The notes below the pieces were generated by a model, which was not told the origin of the DNA, made no database searches, and saw only the letters and a program-made list of their open reading frames with translations. 64,000 nucleotides of DNA from Urechis unicinctus (lineage: Eukaryota; Annelida; Polychaeta; Xenopneusta; Urechidae). Within the stretch, counting starts at the first letter, position 1; every line of letters begins with the position of its first letter. Location: assembly GCA_034190875.2 (NCBI GenBank), contig CM067344.1, positions 33,913,331-33,977,330 of the forward strand, in the 5' to 3' direction. The translations under genes and the position numbers were made by a program. This document shows positions 40,335 through 50,769 of the stretch, piece by piece.

Positions 40335-40572
40335 TACGTGACAGACAAGCTCACGCCAAATAACTACGTCACAGACAAGCTCACGCAAAATAACTACGTA
40401 ACAGACAAGCTCACGCAAAATAACTACGTGACAATCAAGCTCACGCAAAATAACTACGTGACAGAAGCTCACGCCAAATAACTACGTGACAATCAAGCTC
40501 ATGCCAAATAACTACATGACAGACAAGCTCACGCAAAATAGCTACGTGACAGACAAGCTCACGCAAAATAAT
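40335..40572. repeat. 30-bp minisatellite, about 8 units (element 1)
   Basis: Units start at 40335, 40365, 40395, 40425, 40455, 40483, 40513 and 40543. Most are exactly 30 bp; one is 28. Core: TACGTGACAGACAAGCTCAC followed by GCAAAATAAC. Each unit can form a CGTGA...TCACG mini-hairpin. Because 30 is a multiple of 3, decapeptide-repeat frames are open on both strands (YVTDKLTQNN on plus). I do not treat them as genes. The array sits just 3' of the hydrolase ORF, as in element 2. Confidence 0.95.
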
Positions 40573-40791
40573 GAGACCGAAGTCTACGTCGTGAAACATA
40601 ACCTCACGGAAAATGAGGCCCCGGCCAAGGTAAACACCGTTACAAAGAGAAAAACAAAGGAAAGGCTCCATCGTGAAACATAAGCTCACGGAAAAAATAT
40701 GTCAACCCAGGCTAAGAAAGCTCAGGGAATATAAGCCAGGTCACAAGCCTAGAAATACATCCCAGAAGTTATTAGACACAAGGGCCATGAA

Positions 40792-41424
40792 TCATTGTGA
40801 GTAAGAAAACTGCAAGTTAATAGCTGCTATAACAGCACCACGCAAGCTGTTGAAATATTTTGCAAGACCTGCCAGATTGAGATGTACTCCATCGTGACGC
40901 AAATATAGTTGCCAGTTAGACCAAATACCACGATGCCGCCAAAACAGAATGCGGGGATTAGACGCACAAAGAGATGACAATGTAGAATTGTAAAGCAAGA
41001 CACAAGAATTGAAGTCGTTGCGGGTGTTATGTTGAGGGTAGGCACGGTTACACGCCACGACATCGCGAAAGACGCCATATTGATTAACCAACAAGTTTGC
41101 GAAAGCAAATACGTCCTCGGCTAATGCGGCGGGAAAACAGGAGGACGCGGACAAATCATTAGAACCAATATTGATGACCACGATGGCCAGGTTCAAGGCA
41201 GAAACCATAACCACTTCGTTAAGCAACTTTGGCAAAGTGAGGCCAGAAATACCATGAAAGAAAACCTCGTGGCCACCAGCTAAATGGAGAGAGAGCGACC
41301 CGGAATCCCTAGCAAAAGCGGTCAAACGCTTAGTGAAAGAATGACCCATAATAAGAATGGAAGTAATGGGGGCAATATCAGAAGAAGCCGACATTGTAAA
41401 TAAGCGAAACACGTGATACCGCAT
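40792..41424 (-). CDS. SGNH/GDSL-type hydrolase of a YR retrotransposon (element 1)
   Basis: An intact 210-codon frame. Block I is ILIMGHSF (Ser29, GHS instead of GDS), block II a Gly around HGISG (57-61), block III IGSNDL (Gly87, Asn89) and block V HDGVHLN (Asp178, His181). These supply the Ser, Gly, Asn and His of the SGNH family, whose members are esterases, lipases or acetyl-hydrolases. ATG at 41424 gives MRYHVFRLF; the internal ATG at 41394 (MSASSDIAPITS) has A at -3 and may be the real start. No signal peptide or membrane segment was seen, so it is probably cytoplasmic. It is the first ORF of the element and, with the YR catalytic half, one of its two best-preserved parts. The substrate is unknown. 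From memory, hydrolase ORFs are reported in some Ngaro-like elements. Confidence 0.85.
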   Translation of the reverse strand: MRYHVFRLFTMSASSDIAPITSILIMGHSFTKRLTAFARDSGSLSLHLAGGHEVFFHGISGLTLPKLLNEVVMVSALNLAIVVINIGSNDLSASSCFPAALAEDVFAFANLLVNQYGVFRDVVACNRAYPQHNTRNDFNSCVLLYNSTLSSLCASNPRILFWRHRGIWSNWQLYLRHDGVHLNLAGLAKYFNSLRGAVIAAINLQFSYSQ

Positions 41425-41760
41425 TTACAATCGAGCCAGATGGTCGAGATATAAAGTGACCAACAAAAAATAGTATAACGAAAACTCACACCGACCTTAA
41501 AATTGCGCCAGGCAGTGCAGGGCTACAAATAGATCCCGTTGAGGAATAGGCAAGGCACTGATAACGATCGAGATGACCTGATGGCGACGGATTGCCAAGA
41601 ATAAAAAATCGTGCGAGCTAACATGGCGATTGTCACAAGAAGAAAGGAAGTGATGATCGCCCCTATCGGCAACTGCAGTTATTAGAAGTCATGTGACATC
41701 CTAGCAGGGCGGCAAGCCGATAAGCAACGGATCGCATGTAAACGATAAGGCCGAGAGACC
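41425..41760. other. 5' leader of element 1 with candidate terminal repeat
   Basis: More GC- and CpG-rich than the flank, which turns AT-rich again after about 41760. It carries AAGTGATGA (41648) and CGGCAACTGCAGTTATTA (41667), similar to sequences at 35708-35758 in direct orientation. The right border of the element is inferred from this composition change. Confidence 0.45.
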
Positions 41761-42536
41761 GCCAAACATTATGACAAAAACTAACGCTATGATTACAGAC
41801 ACTGCTAAACTACGGACATAAGAAGATTGCATATCAATCGCTAAAAGTAACACATGATCACCACCATAAAACCAATTTAATTATATGCATATTAAATAAG
41901 TATTTACATTGTTCAATTCTATTACCTGACTATTTTTGAAATCACGAGAGATGGTTTCTTTCTGAAAACGTGGTTAAAATTACACCAAATTGATTGATTT
42001 TTCTAGAGTTAGATGAAATTATTTCATTTCTTCTTCAAGCATTTTCCAGTATCTTGTCAGATTTTACGCACAGTGCCAGCTAAAACGTACCAGCGATCAC
42101 GTGTTATTCAAGATATATATGTCAACAGCTATATCGTGGTATTAAATGCTTCATTGCAATAATCAGCCTTCGGATGTTATCAACTTTATGTAAAATCCTG
42201 ACAATGAATATATTTGAGTATACGGTATGGCTAAAAAAAATGCCCATGAGCTGCTTCTACTTCCAATAGACCACACTTATAGCACTACCTTTTTTCGATG
42301 ATATAATGCAAAATGCTGAAAAAACCATGTGTTGACAAACGATTGCATCTTCAGGTTAAGGTCCGCAGTCGAACTCTATATCCATATCGATTTGTATTAT
42401 ATTGTCAAAAAAAACCGTTCCTTCAATAAGAGGACGTTAATAATGTATAATCATTTGTCTTTGGGTCCTGAAATATATCATTTCTGCTAAGATTAGATGA
42501 CCATAACGTAATATTTAACAGAAATGATAAATTCTC
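41761..42536. other. AT-rich non-coding flank
   Basis: No recognisable feature. It lies between the retrotransposon and the coding-like region starting near 42540. Confidence 0.4.
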
Positions 42537-43433
42537 GTGGCCCGAGGAATTCTCATTTCTGACTTTGTCATGCATATTGTGTGTCATTTTCTACAAATAA
42601 TGAAAATTCCATCACATCATTGCATTGGTGATTCATCGTTCAAACTGATTGCGTTGTATATTCAAAGATATATTATAAAAATAACGATTTTCAATTCAAA
42701 TCATATATTTCAATTGAGAGGCAGGTTACGTAACAAACACGTCTCATTTATGGTCACATTGTATAACATAGAATGCAGCCCGGTGTATAGTATGATTATC
42801 ACAACTACATTGAACAACCGCAACACACAGTGGGAGCTGTCTTTCGTACAATTGACGCATCCGAGAAAAGGTTTGTGCAAAAGCCAAACAACAATTTAGT
42901 GCGTCAATATATTGACACTGACAGAGACTCTCTAAGGATTAAAAGCAGCGAATGCTATCAGTTGACTTTCTATCCCAGGCATTCATCTAGTTACATAGGA
43001 TTCCAAATCACTTCATCAAATAAAAGAGAATGTGTATTAGTTAATGCGCTAGGACCAATGACCTTGAATTCTTGACTTCCGCTCTGCAAATGTGTGCATA
43101 CATTACTTGTAATTGCCTGGCTTACCAGAAAGAATTCGTCAATGTACACTGTGGCGCTGATCTGCATTAGCAGTAACTCACAGCGCGTTATTCAGCTGAG
43201 ACCAATGAATGATGATACTGCGTTCAATGTGGTTACCGACGAACAGTATTGTAGTGCATCTCAAAAGTGAGCATATGAAGATTGCTAATCCCGATATCAT
43301 TATGAATATCTGCACACTGCCGTTGCCCATCGCATACTCCACGGATCACAGCACGCGTATCATTGCTTTGGTAGGAAAAAACCGATTCCTACTGGTTGAC
43401 AAAGGATTAAAGAAAACTCAATGTAATGTTTAA
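42537..43433 (+). pseudogene. Coding-like, decayed locus of unknown family
   Basis: I do not recognise the family. A 120-codon frame (42537-42899) overlaps a second frame that is open from 42791 to a TGA at 43073. The second frame includes DASEKRFVQKPNNNLVRQYI and then RIKSSECYQLTFYPRHSS, rich in charged residues and unlike random AT-rich translation. After the TGA the same frame continues open to about 43270 (QLRPMNDDTAFNVVTDEQYC). A third frame follows to 43433 (HSTRIIALVGKNRFLLVDKG). Frame changes and a stop suggest a pseudogene or small exons. The nucleotide sequence at 42545-42640 is diverged from 51430-51520, where IPSKHYSGYSS matches IPSHHCIGDSS here. Confidence 0.3.
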
Positions 43434-43900
43434 ATATCAATGCAAATATATATAATTACCCGCACTACATTTGTCTTGATGTAACCGTTCTCTTTTGACA
43501 TTAACATTGTGAGTAAGCCACTCCGTTGTTGTGATTATCTTGGTGTATGCTGCGAGATATCAGCTATTGTGATGTTTTAAGTGACTGATAAAGTATCTAT
43601 ACGTCATGGAACTAAGCATGCGGTCACAACCTACTGGCATTAGCAACAGCAATACATCATCTAATGATATTTTAACTCCTAACTTTAACGGGTTGTATGA
43701 GATATCACCAGCAATTATTATAAAACAGTTTAAAATAGTGCTTCATGTATGATCTAAATATCTCAATATTTTGTTTAATAATCGTTGCTCATTATGTCTG
43801 TGGTTAGCAATTGTCATTCTTGACCGTCTCATTTAAGAAGCGCAGCAAAGTAATTATTGTCGCGAATCGTGGGTTCATTTATTTGGTATGAATAAAAGCA

Positions 43901-44000
43901 NNNNNNNNNNNNNNNNNNNNNNNNNNNNNNNNNNNNNNNNNNNNNNNNNNNNNNNNNNNNNNNNNNNNNNNNNNNNNNNNNNNNNNNNNNNNNNNNNNNN
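43901..44000. other. Assembly gap (100 N)
   Basis: Exactly 100 Ns, a conventional scaffold gap of unknown true size. Continuity across it is not shown by the sequence. Confidence 1.
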
Positions 44001-44726
44001 ACCCATATCCTATGCTGCTTTATATCCCTAATTGTCAAACATATATCAAGCTCATTGAAGCTGAATAATGTGCAACCAGTAAAAGGATCAATCACTATAG
44101 CATAAATGTACAGGCATGGATATTGCATTGTTGAGCGCTATTGTATCTCTTCTTATGATATAAATTTCATTGGTATATCGTCGCCTCGTAAAAACTAACG
44201 ACAGTTCAACCCAACCATTGTTATGTTCTGACTAAGATGCATTTGATACGGTCCACCCAACAAAGACCTACAAGCTTCATTTGATGACCTCCTAATAATA
44301 AAGGCAACATAATGAACTGGAATAATTGACCTACTTCAGTCAAACTAATTAGATTACTATTCCGCGCTTATTTATCAAGGGTCAATCTAGTTTCAACACT
44401 GCTTTGGAACAAGTGAGTGTCCAAATGAGTTATTTTGACATAGTTTGACTGAATTGGTTTGTCGAGAGAGCATACCATGGGCTGCGATCCAGATAAAATA
44501 TTTTAATATGGGTACATACCTTGTGTTATGTTGAGAGACCCGTAAACATGTTAATTGTAGTAATGGTCATTCACTCACTCGCGCAAATAACAAAACAAGT
44601 AATTACATCACGATTAGGTAAGTATAATGGCTGAAGAGAATTGCGTACAGATCAATCGTTTAATACTAAGTACTAGCGCAAGCCATGTGATCGCAATCAG
44701 TATTGTTTATCAATACACATTTTGGA
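44001..44726. other. Non-coding stretch before the tandem duplication
   Basis: No gene was recognised. CATGGGCTGCGATCC near 44477 resembles CATGGGCTGCATCC near 56544, hinting at a diverged dispersed repeat. Confidence 0.4.
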
Positions 44727-45535
44727 TCCTTCAATTCATCAATGGTCCTGGCAATTTACGATTCGATAACTCAAGCAAACCAATTCTAGGTCATTGACAG
44801 ATGTCTATATTTTGGTCGCACGCATGGCTTTGGTACTTGATGGCACTTTTTTTATTAATTACCGTGTAATACGTATATTATGATTCATCCGCAGGAGTTA
44901 TATGCTAGGCGAATATAACATTCCTCTGCTGTCAATTATCAACAGGCAGATTATTTAGATTACCAATAATTCCATAGCAATAAAACGGCATTGCGTTAAC
45001 AAACACAAATGAAATAAATCACAAAACAAATCTCAGTTTTATGTGCATGTTTGTTCGTATATTTTTGCACCGGTCTCTATTGAGTATCATCATTCGCATT
45101 AGAAAAGTTTTGGAAAACGGCATTCCCATATTGTTTTGAATGGTGAAGGGAAACAATTCGCCATGTTTAGCGCTTTTCGACTAGAATCCAATTTGGTCTA
45201 AGACAATTAAGCCAATGACATACTTATATTATAGAAAATGTTTTGTGCATAATGCACGACATGTTCAAGTTGGTGAGACCTATCAGGATATATGGTGCAG
45301 TGCAGTTTCGATATACTGATTGCAAAATGAACTTGAAAACAAAAATCGCTGAAACTATGCAACTGTCCTATAGTTCAAACCCAAATAGTAGATGATAGTG
45401 TATGATAATGTATTGAAGGGGATGATTGAACGGTGGAACAAAATGGTATATATTGTACTAAGATTATGAAGTGATATACAATTTTGCATCTCAGAATATC
45501 TTTTGTAAACTTCCATAGCTTACTGACCTGACCGT

Positions 45536-45566
45536 CATCATCATCATCATCATCATCATCATCAAC
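45536..45566. repeat. (CAT)n microsatellite, copy A
   Basis: About nine CAT/TCA repeats. The equivalent in copy B (48676-48699) is about two to three repeats shorter, showing slippage since duplication. Confidence 0.9.
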
Positions 45567-46217
45567 ATTTTCAACGCCATCATCATAAAATTAATGCATG
45601 TAAAACTGGTGGCAGTTATGCGTTGAGATCACATACATATGATACGTTTGCTTAAAAAGACAAACACCATGGCAATATTACCTGAACTAAGTGACGTACA
45701 TGAGAGTGTACATCATAACATTACCACAGTTTAAAACAAAGCCTGCGGCTATATTGACGATATAAACATGTAAACCGATCCAAAAACAAATTGGGCATCC
45801 AGTTGCTTAAACATGCCTCTGTCAAATCAAGCCTTTGCGCTTATGCAGCAAGTGTTTATTCTATCAATCATTACAACACTTAGTATGAGTTGATTTAACC
45901 ATCTTGGATTTATATTGTTTTTAGGTATTTGCCCTCTAATCACTTTTAACACATATTTAACACAAAGACTTATTCTGAAACAAACAGAAGAGTACGTAAA
46001 CAAACTATATAACAAAAGTGATATGCAGTTTTAGTTTCAGTCCTTATCAAGCAAGGACCAGGAAACAAACGTTGCATATTTTGTTCGCATTGCACAATGA
46101 ATAACTCATCGGATGGATTTCATTGCCATCTTAAATTATGAAAATGGCATTGTCTTGAAATGATGAAATGACTAAGCAACTAAGCACTGTTTAAACATAG
46201 CTAAGAAATTCACATTC

Positions 46218-46304
46218 TGTCTCTCTCTGTCTCTCTCTGTCTCTCTCTGTCTCTCTATCTCTTTTTTCTCTCGCTTTCGCTTTCGCTCTCTCTCTCTCTC
46301 TCTC
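46218..46304. repeat. CT/GTCTCTCT microsatellite, copy A
   Basis: GTCTCTCT repeated about four times, then TTTTTTCTCTCG, CTTTCG repeats and a (CT)n run. The equivalent at 49628-49720 in copy B has a different repeat number. Confidence 0.9.
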
Positions 46305-46991
46305 ACTTAAGGTTATGATGTAAATTGCCACATTGGTCTAAATAACAATGCATTTATCCTCATGAAGCTTGCCATAAATGGATTAATAATAACATACCTA
46401 TTTTATTAGACATGTATGAATGTTGTTAATCGCGATCCTGTGGTGTTTCACATTTTGGATTCTACTTTAATGTGAGCAGCCACTAAACCATTGACAATTA
46501 AGCAGTAAAATTAAGCACACATTGTCAGTCTGAAAACAAAAGTCTAAAAGCAAAATGTTCAAATCAATGATAAACATGCCATACAACGCAACACACGTTA
46601 CGTTGGGACTCATGTAGCTTTAACTCGCTACTCATGAAAACGATTGCATCAGTCAGACTCCCATTATTGCGAACAGTGGTTTATCCCGTAGTAAGGCCAA
46701 TACAGCATTCTGAGCAAAAGCAATCCCGGTTGACAGGGGAATCCACAAGAGATCTTCTCCACTGAAGCAGTCTGTTTCCCTAGATCAATATATCGAAAGG
46801 GACTCGCTTTGTATTTATTAAGATAGGACGTTTCAGTACCAGGGATAAACTTCTAATAAACAGTAATCTGATCAACCATATATCGAGTCGAGTAGATTAT
46901 ACAATAGATCATTTGCTTGCTCGTTCAAAATGCAAATTATGACATGGCCGTTAACTGCTTTATATGTTTATCGGGGAAGGATTTATAGCAC

Positions 46992-47000
46992 TATATAAAA
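46992..47000 (+). promoter_or_regulatory. TATA box candidate, copy A
   Basis: TATATAAAA, 87 bp upstream of the ATG at 47087, which would leave a 5' UTR of about 55-60 nt. It is identical in copy B at 50418-50426. TATA-like strings are common in this AT-rich DNA, so the position relative to the ORF is the only support. Confidence 0.3.
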
Positions 47001-47086
47001 TTACATGTCTTGACACACAACCTCGTGATATCACCGACATCTAACCGGAACTGTTTATCTTGTCCCCTGGGATTTTATCTTTTACA

Positions 47087-47158
47087 ATGTGTCTTATATC
47101 CAATGTTGTCATTGTTGTATTTACAGTATTTGCGGCTTGCACAACCGCGCATGGTGGG
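47087..47158 (+). CDS. Candidate signal-peptide first exon, copy A
   Basis: ATG in a good context (TTTACAATG) opens MCLISNVVIVVFTVFAAC and then TTAHGG: a short N-region, a hydrophobic core of about 12 residues and small residues for cleavage, as in secretory signal peptides. A GT splice donor (GTAGGA) follows at 47159. Without splicing the frame stops 8 codons later. A candidate acceptor CCCCAG lies before GATTTCTATTGCTGGC near 47878, but that segment is cut short where copy B begins, so gene A may be truncated by the duplication. Copy B keeps the frame with one replacement (Val to Ala). Mature product unknown; no mature domain can be read. Confidence 0.3.
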
Positions 47159-49311
47159 GTAGGAAAGTCATTTTATAACATGTTCTGATTGCACGGAGGT
47201 AACTGGTGTTGTTTTATTTGAATCCAGGAAAAGCTTGCACAATATTTGCTTGATCCACAAGAAACATCATTCCTGGTCACCACTCTATCGAACTTGAGAA
47301 TATTCAATCACTTTGCAATACATATGTTGTTGCGTTTCTATGACTGATATTGCAATTTTGGGGTTTATTGCCTAGTTGTGACACGTTTTCGTACTAGGGT
47401 GAATCCATCCAAATACAATCTATAATGTAATGTGACTTAATCTGTATATTGAAAGAAAATAACAAAATAGTGGAACAACCCCAGTGAAACTAATTAGATA
47501 TTGAAAATGCACAATCTTCATCGGTCAATATAAGTAATAGCTTCTTTTGATGTCTCTAGAGGTGGTGTCTCTCTCTAAATAGAGCACAGATTCTACCAAA
47601 CTGAGTGATTGTCTAACGTTTGATTGACTAAGTTCGTCTCGTCTAGAACGAATTACATCGTGCTCTTGCTTATTGGAAATTCTTATCGGATTTATGTGGC
47701 ATTATCGAAAAGGATTATATCTTGGAGTTATGGTTATCGTATAATAAGCTAAACATAACGAATTGTTCAACATAGTTGATCCTATCAATTCATCAATGGT
47801 CCTGGCAATTTATCCTTCAATTTTACGATTCGATATGGTTAGCGTATAATAAGCAAACCAATTGATCTATTCACTTGGCCCCAGGATTTCTATTGCTGGC
47901 TTTGACTCAAGCAAACCAATTCTAGGTCATTGACAGATGTCTATATTTTGGTCGCACGCATGGCTTTGGTACTTGATGGCACTTTTTTTATTAATTACCG
48001 TGTAATACGTATATTATGATTCATCCGCAGGAGTTATATGCTAGGCGAATATAACATTCCTCTGCTGTCAATTATCAACAGGCAGATTATTTAGATTACC
48101 AATAATTCCATAGCAATAAAACGGCATTGCGTTAACAAACACAAATGAAATAAATCACAAAACAAATCTCAGTTTTATGTGCATGTTTGTTCGTATATTT
48201 TTGCACCTGTCTCTATTGAGTATCATCATTCGCATTAGAAAAGTTTTGGAAAACGGTATTCCCATATTGTTTTGAATGGTGAAGGGAAACAATTCGCCAT
48301 GTTTAGCGCTTTTCGACTAGAATCCAATTTGGTCTAAGACAATTAAGCCAATGACATACTTATATTATAGAAAATGTTTTGTGCATAATGCACGACATGT
48401 TCAAGTTGGTGAGACCTATCAGGATATATGGTGCAGTGCAGTTTCGATATACTGATTGCAAAATGAAGTTGAAAACACAAATCGCTGAAACTATGCAACT
48501 GTCCAATAGTTCAAACCCAAATAGTAGATGATAGTGTATGATAATGTATTGAAGGGGATGATTGAACGGTGGAACAAAATGGTATATATTGTACTAAGAT
48601 TATGAAGTGATATACAATTTTGCATCTCAGAATATCTTTTGTAAACTTCCATAGCTTACACAACTCCCTGACCGTCATCATCATCATCATCATCAACATT
48701 TTCAACGCCATCATCATAAAATTAATGCATGTAAAACTGGTGGCAGCTATGCGTTGAGACCACATACATATGATACGTTTGCTTAAAAAGACAAACACCA
48801 TGGCAATATTACCTGCACTAAGTGACGTACATGAGAGTGTACATCATAACATTACCACAGTTTAAAACAAAGCCTGCGGCTATATTGACGATATAAACAT
48901 GTAAACCGATCCAAAAACAAATTGGGCCCCCAGTTGCTCAAACATGCCTCTGTCAAATCAAGCCTTTGCGCTTATGCAGCAGGTGTTTATTCTATCAATC
49001 ATTACAACACTTAGTATGAGTTGATTTAACCATCTTGTATTTATATTGTTTTTAGGTATTTGCCCTCTAATCACTTTTAACACATATTTAACACAAAGAC
49101 TTATTCTGAAACAAACAGAAGAGTACGTAAACAAACTATATAACAAAAGTGATTTGCAGTTTTAGTTTCAGTCCTTATCAAGCAAGGACCAGGAAACAAA
49201 CGTTGCATATTTTTTTCGCATTGCACAATGAATAACTCATCGGATGGATTTCATTGCCATCTTAAATTATGAAAATTGCATTGTCTTGAAATGATGAAAT
49301 GACTAAGCAAC

Positions 49312-49592
49312 CAATCGAACACTACTGCTATAAATTGCTCGTTGAGTTTGTGTGGAAATCGCTATATATCGCGTATATTGCAATAAGTGAATACATTGCT
49401 CATTTTTAAGAAATTAACACAAACGTTTGATACATTTAGATAACACGTGGTCGGGTGAATCGAACAAATCACACGGCCATTCTTCACTGGTTTGTTAGAT
49501 TTAGCTATATTCAAGTCACATGTCATTGGATATTTCGGTCACTGTCTCGAACGTCACATAGGGTGTAAACTATATTGATATTCATTGGCTCA
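49312..49592. other. 281-bp block present only in copy B
   Basis: Copy A reads GACTAAGCAAC directly followed by TAAGCACTG (46170-46189). In copy B these are separated by 281 bp. There is no target-site duplication, terminal repeat or open frame. It could be an insertion in B or a deletion in A. Confidence 0.85.
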
Positions 49593-50417
49593 TAAGCACT
49601 GTTTAAACATAGCTAAGAAATTCACATTCTGTCTCTCTCTGTCTCTCTGTGTCTCTCTCTGTCTCTCTCTGTCTCTCTATCTCTTTTTTCTCTCGCTTTC
49701 GCTTTCGCTCTCTCTCTCTCACTTAAAGTTATGATGTAAATTGCCACATTGGTCTAAATAACAATGCATTTATCATCATGAAGCTTGCCATAAATGGGTT
49801 AATAATAACATACCTATTTTATTAGACATGTATGAATGTTGTTAATCGCGATCCTGTGGTGTTTCACATTTTGGATTCTACTTTAATGTGAGCAGCCACT
49901 AAACCATTGACAATTAAGCAGTAAAATTAAGCACACATTGTCAGTCTGAAAACAAAAGTCTAAAAGCAAAATGTTGAAATCAATGATAAACATGCCATAC
50001 AACGCAACACACGTTACGTTGGGACTCCTGTAGCTTTAACTCGCTACTCATGAAAACGATTGCATCAGTTAATTCCTAGTCAGACTCCCATTATTGCGAA
50101 CAGTGGTTTATCCCGTAGTAAGGCCAATACAGCATTCTGAGCAAAAGCAATCCCGGTTGACAGGGGATCCACAAGAGATCTTCTCCACTGAAGCAGTCTG
50201 TTTCCCTAGATCAATTTATCGAAAGGGACTCTCTTTGTATTTATTAAAGGAGGACGTTTCAGTACCAGGGATAAACTTCTAATAAACAGTAATCTGATCA
50301 ACCATATATCGAGTCGAGTAGATTATACAATAGATCATTTGTTTGCTCGTTCAAAATGCAAATTATGACATGGCCGTTAACTGCTTTATATGTTTATCGG
50401 GGAAGGATTTATAGCAC

Positions 50418-50426
50418 TATATAAAA
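50418..50426 (+). promoter_or_regulatory. TATA box candidate, copy B
   Basis: TATATAAAA, 86 bp upstream of the ATG at 50512, conserved with copy A. Confidence 0.3.
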
Positions 50427-50511
50427 TTACATGTCTTGACACACAACCTCGTGATATCACCGAAATCTAACCGGAACTGTTTATCTTGTCCCTGGGATTT
50501 TATCTTTTACA

Positions 50512-50583
50512 ATGTGTCTTATATCCAATGCTGTCATTGTTGTATTTACAGTATTTGCGGCTTGCACAACCGCGCATGGTGGG
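50512..50583 (+). CDS. Candidate signal-peptide first exon, copy B
   Basis: The same 24-codon frame as in copy A with Val7 changed to Ala, and a donor GTAGGG at 50584. A possible second exon begins after TTTGGCCCCAG at about 51430. The phase-0 join would continue DFSLLALTSILGD and stay open for about 32 codons to a TAG. No domain is recognisable. The duplicated pair could be a young family of secreted proteins or just chance in a duplicated non-coding block. Confidence 0.3.
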
Positions 50584-50769
50584 GTAGGGAAGTCATTTTA
50601 TAACATGTTCTGATTGCACGGAGGTAACTGGTGTTGTTTTATTTGAATACAGGAAAAGCTTGCACAATCTTTGCTTGATCCACAAGAAACATCATTTCTG
50701 GTCACCACTCTATCGAACTTGAGAATATTCAATCACCTTGCAATACATATGTTGTTGCGTTTCTATGAC

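Larger units (their letters stand above)
35701..41760 (-). mobile_element. Element 1: Ngaro/DIRS-like YR retrotransposon with SGNH hydrolase
   Basis: In the element's own direction (high to low coordinates): leader 41760-41425, SGNH hydrolase 41424-40792, 30-bp minisatellite 40572-40335, gag 39988-39091, RT-RNase H 39260-37383, tyrosine recombinase 37320-36558, 3' region to about 35700. RT plus RNase H plus a YR with no DDE integrase, aspartic protease or LTRs is the hallmark of the DIRS order. The SGNH ORF points to the Ngaro-like group. Candidate split direct repeats (CGGCAACT...AGTTAT) occur near both ends. Gag and RT carry stops and the YR N-terminal half is frameshifted, so the copy is dead as an autonomous unit. 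Borders are estimated from composition and the end repeats. Confidence 0.85.
44727..47780. repeat. Tandem segmental duplication, copy A
   Basis: Nearly identical to 47781-51413 along its length, apart from indels. Shared anchors include TTGGTCGCACGCATGGCTTT (44811 and 47949), a (CAT)n run, the CT-rich microsatellite and the TATA/signal-peptide segment. It lacks a 281-bp and a 197-bp block present in copy B. It ends with AATTGTTCAACATAGTTGAT (about 47760), which recurs at 51395. Confidence 0.95.

Noticed and set aside
40236..40689. Decapeptide-repeat ORFs on both strands over the 30-bp array
   Set aside because: A 30-bp period keeps frames open by arithmetic. The best frame exists on both strands, and the element 2 array (mostly 28 bp) could not encode a repeat peptide.
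32986..41760. Bel/Gypsy LTR retrotransposon or endogenous retrovirus
   Set aside because: No LTRs, no aspartic protease, no DDE integrase and no envelope frame; a tyrosine recombinase follows RNase H instead.
45827..49146. Identical 62-codon minus-strand ORFs in both duplication copies (45827-46015 and 48958-49146)
   Set aside because: Conservation follows from the recent duplication; no start context or motif, and only two copies to compare.
50094..50282. 62-codon plus ORF in duplication copy B
   Set aside because: Copy A has one extra base in GGGGAATCC versus GGGGATCC, which breaks the frame between near-identical copies.
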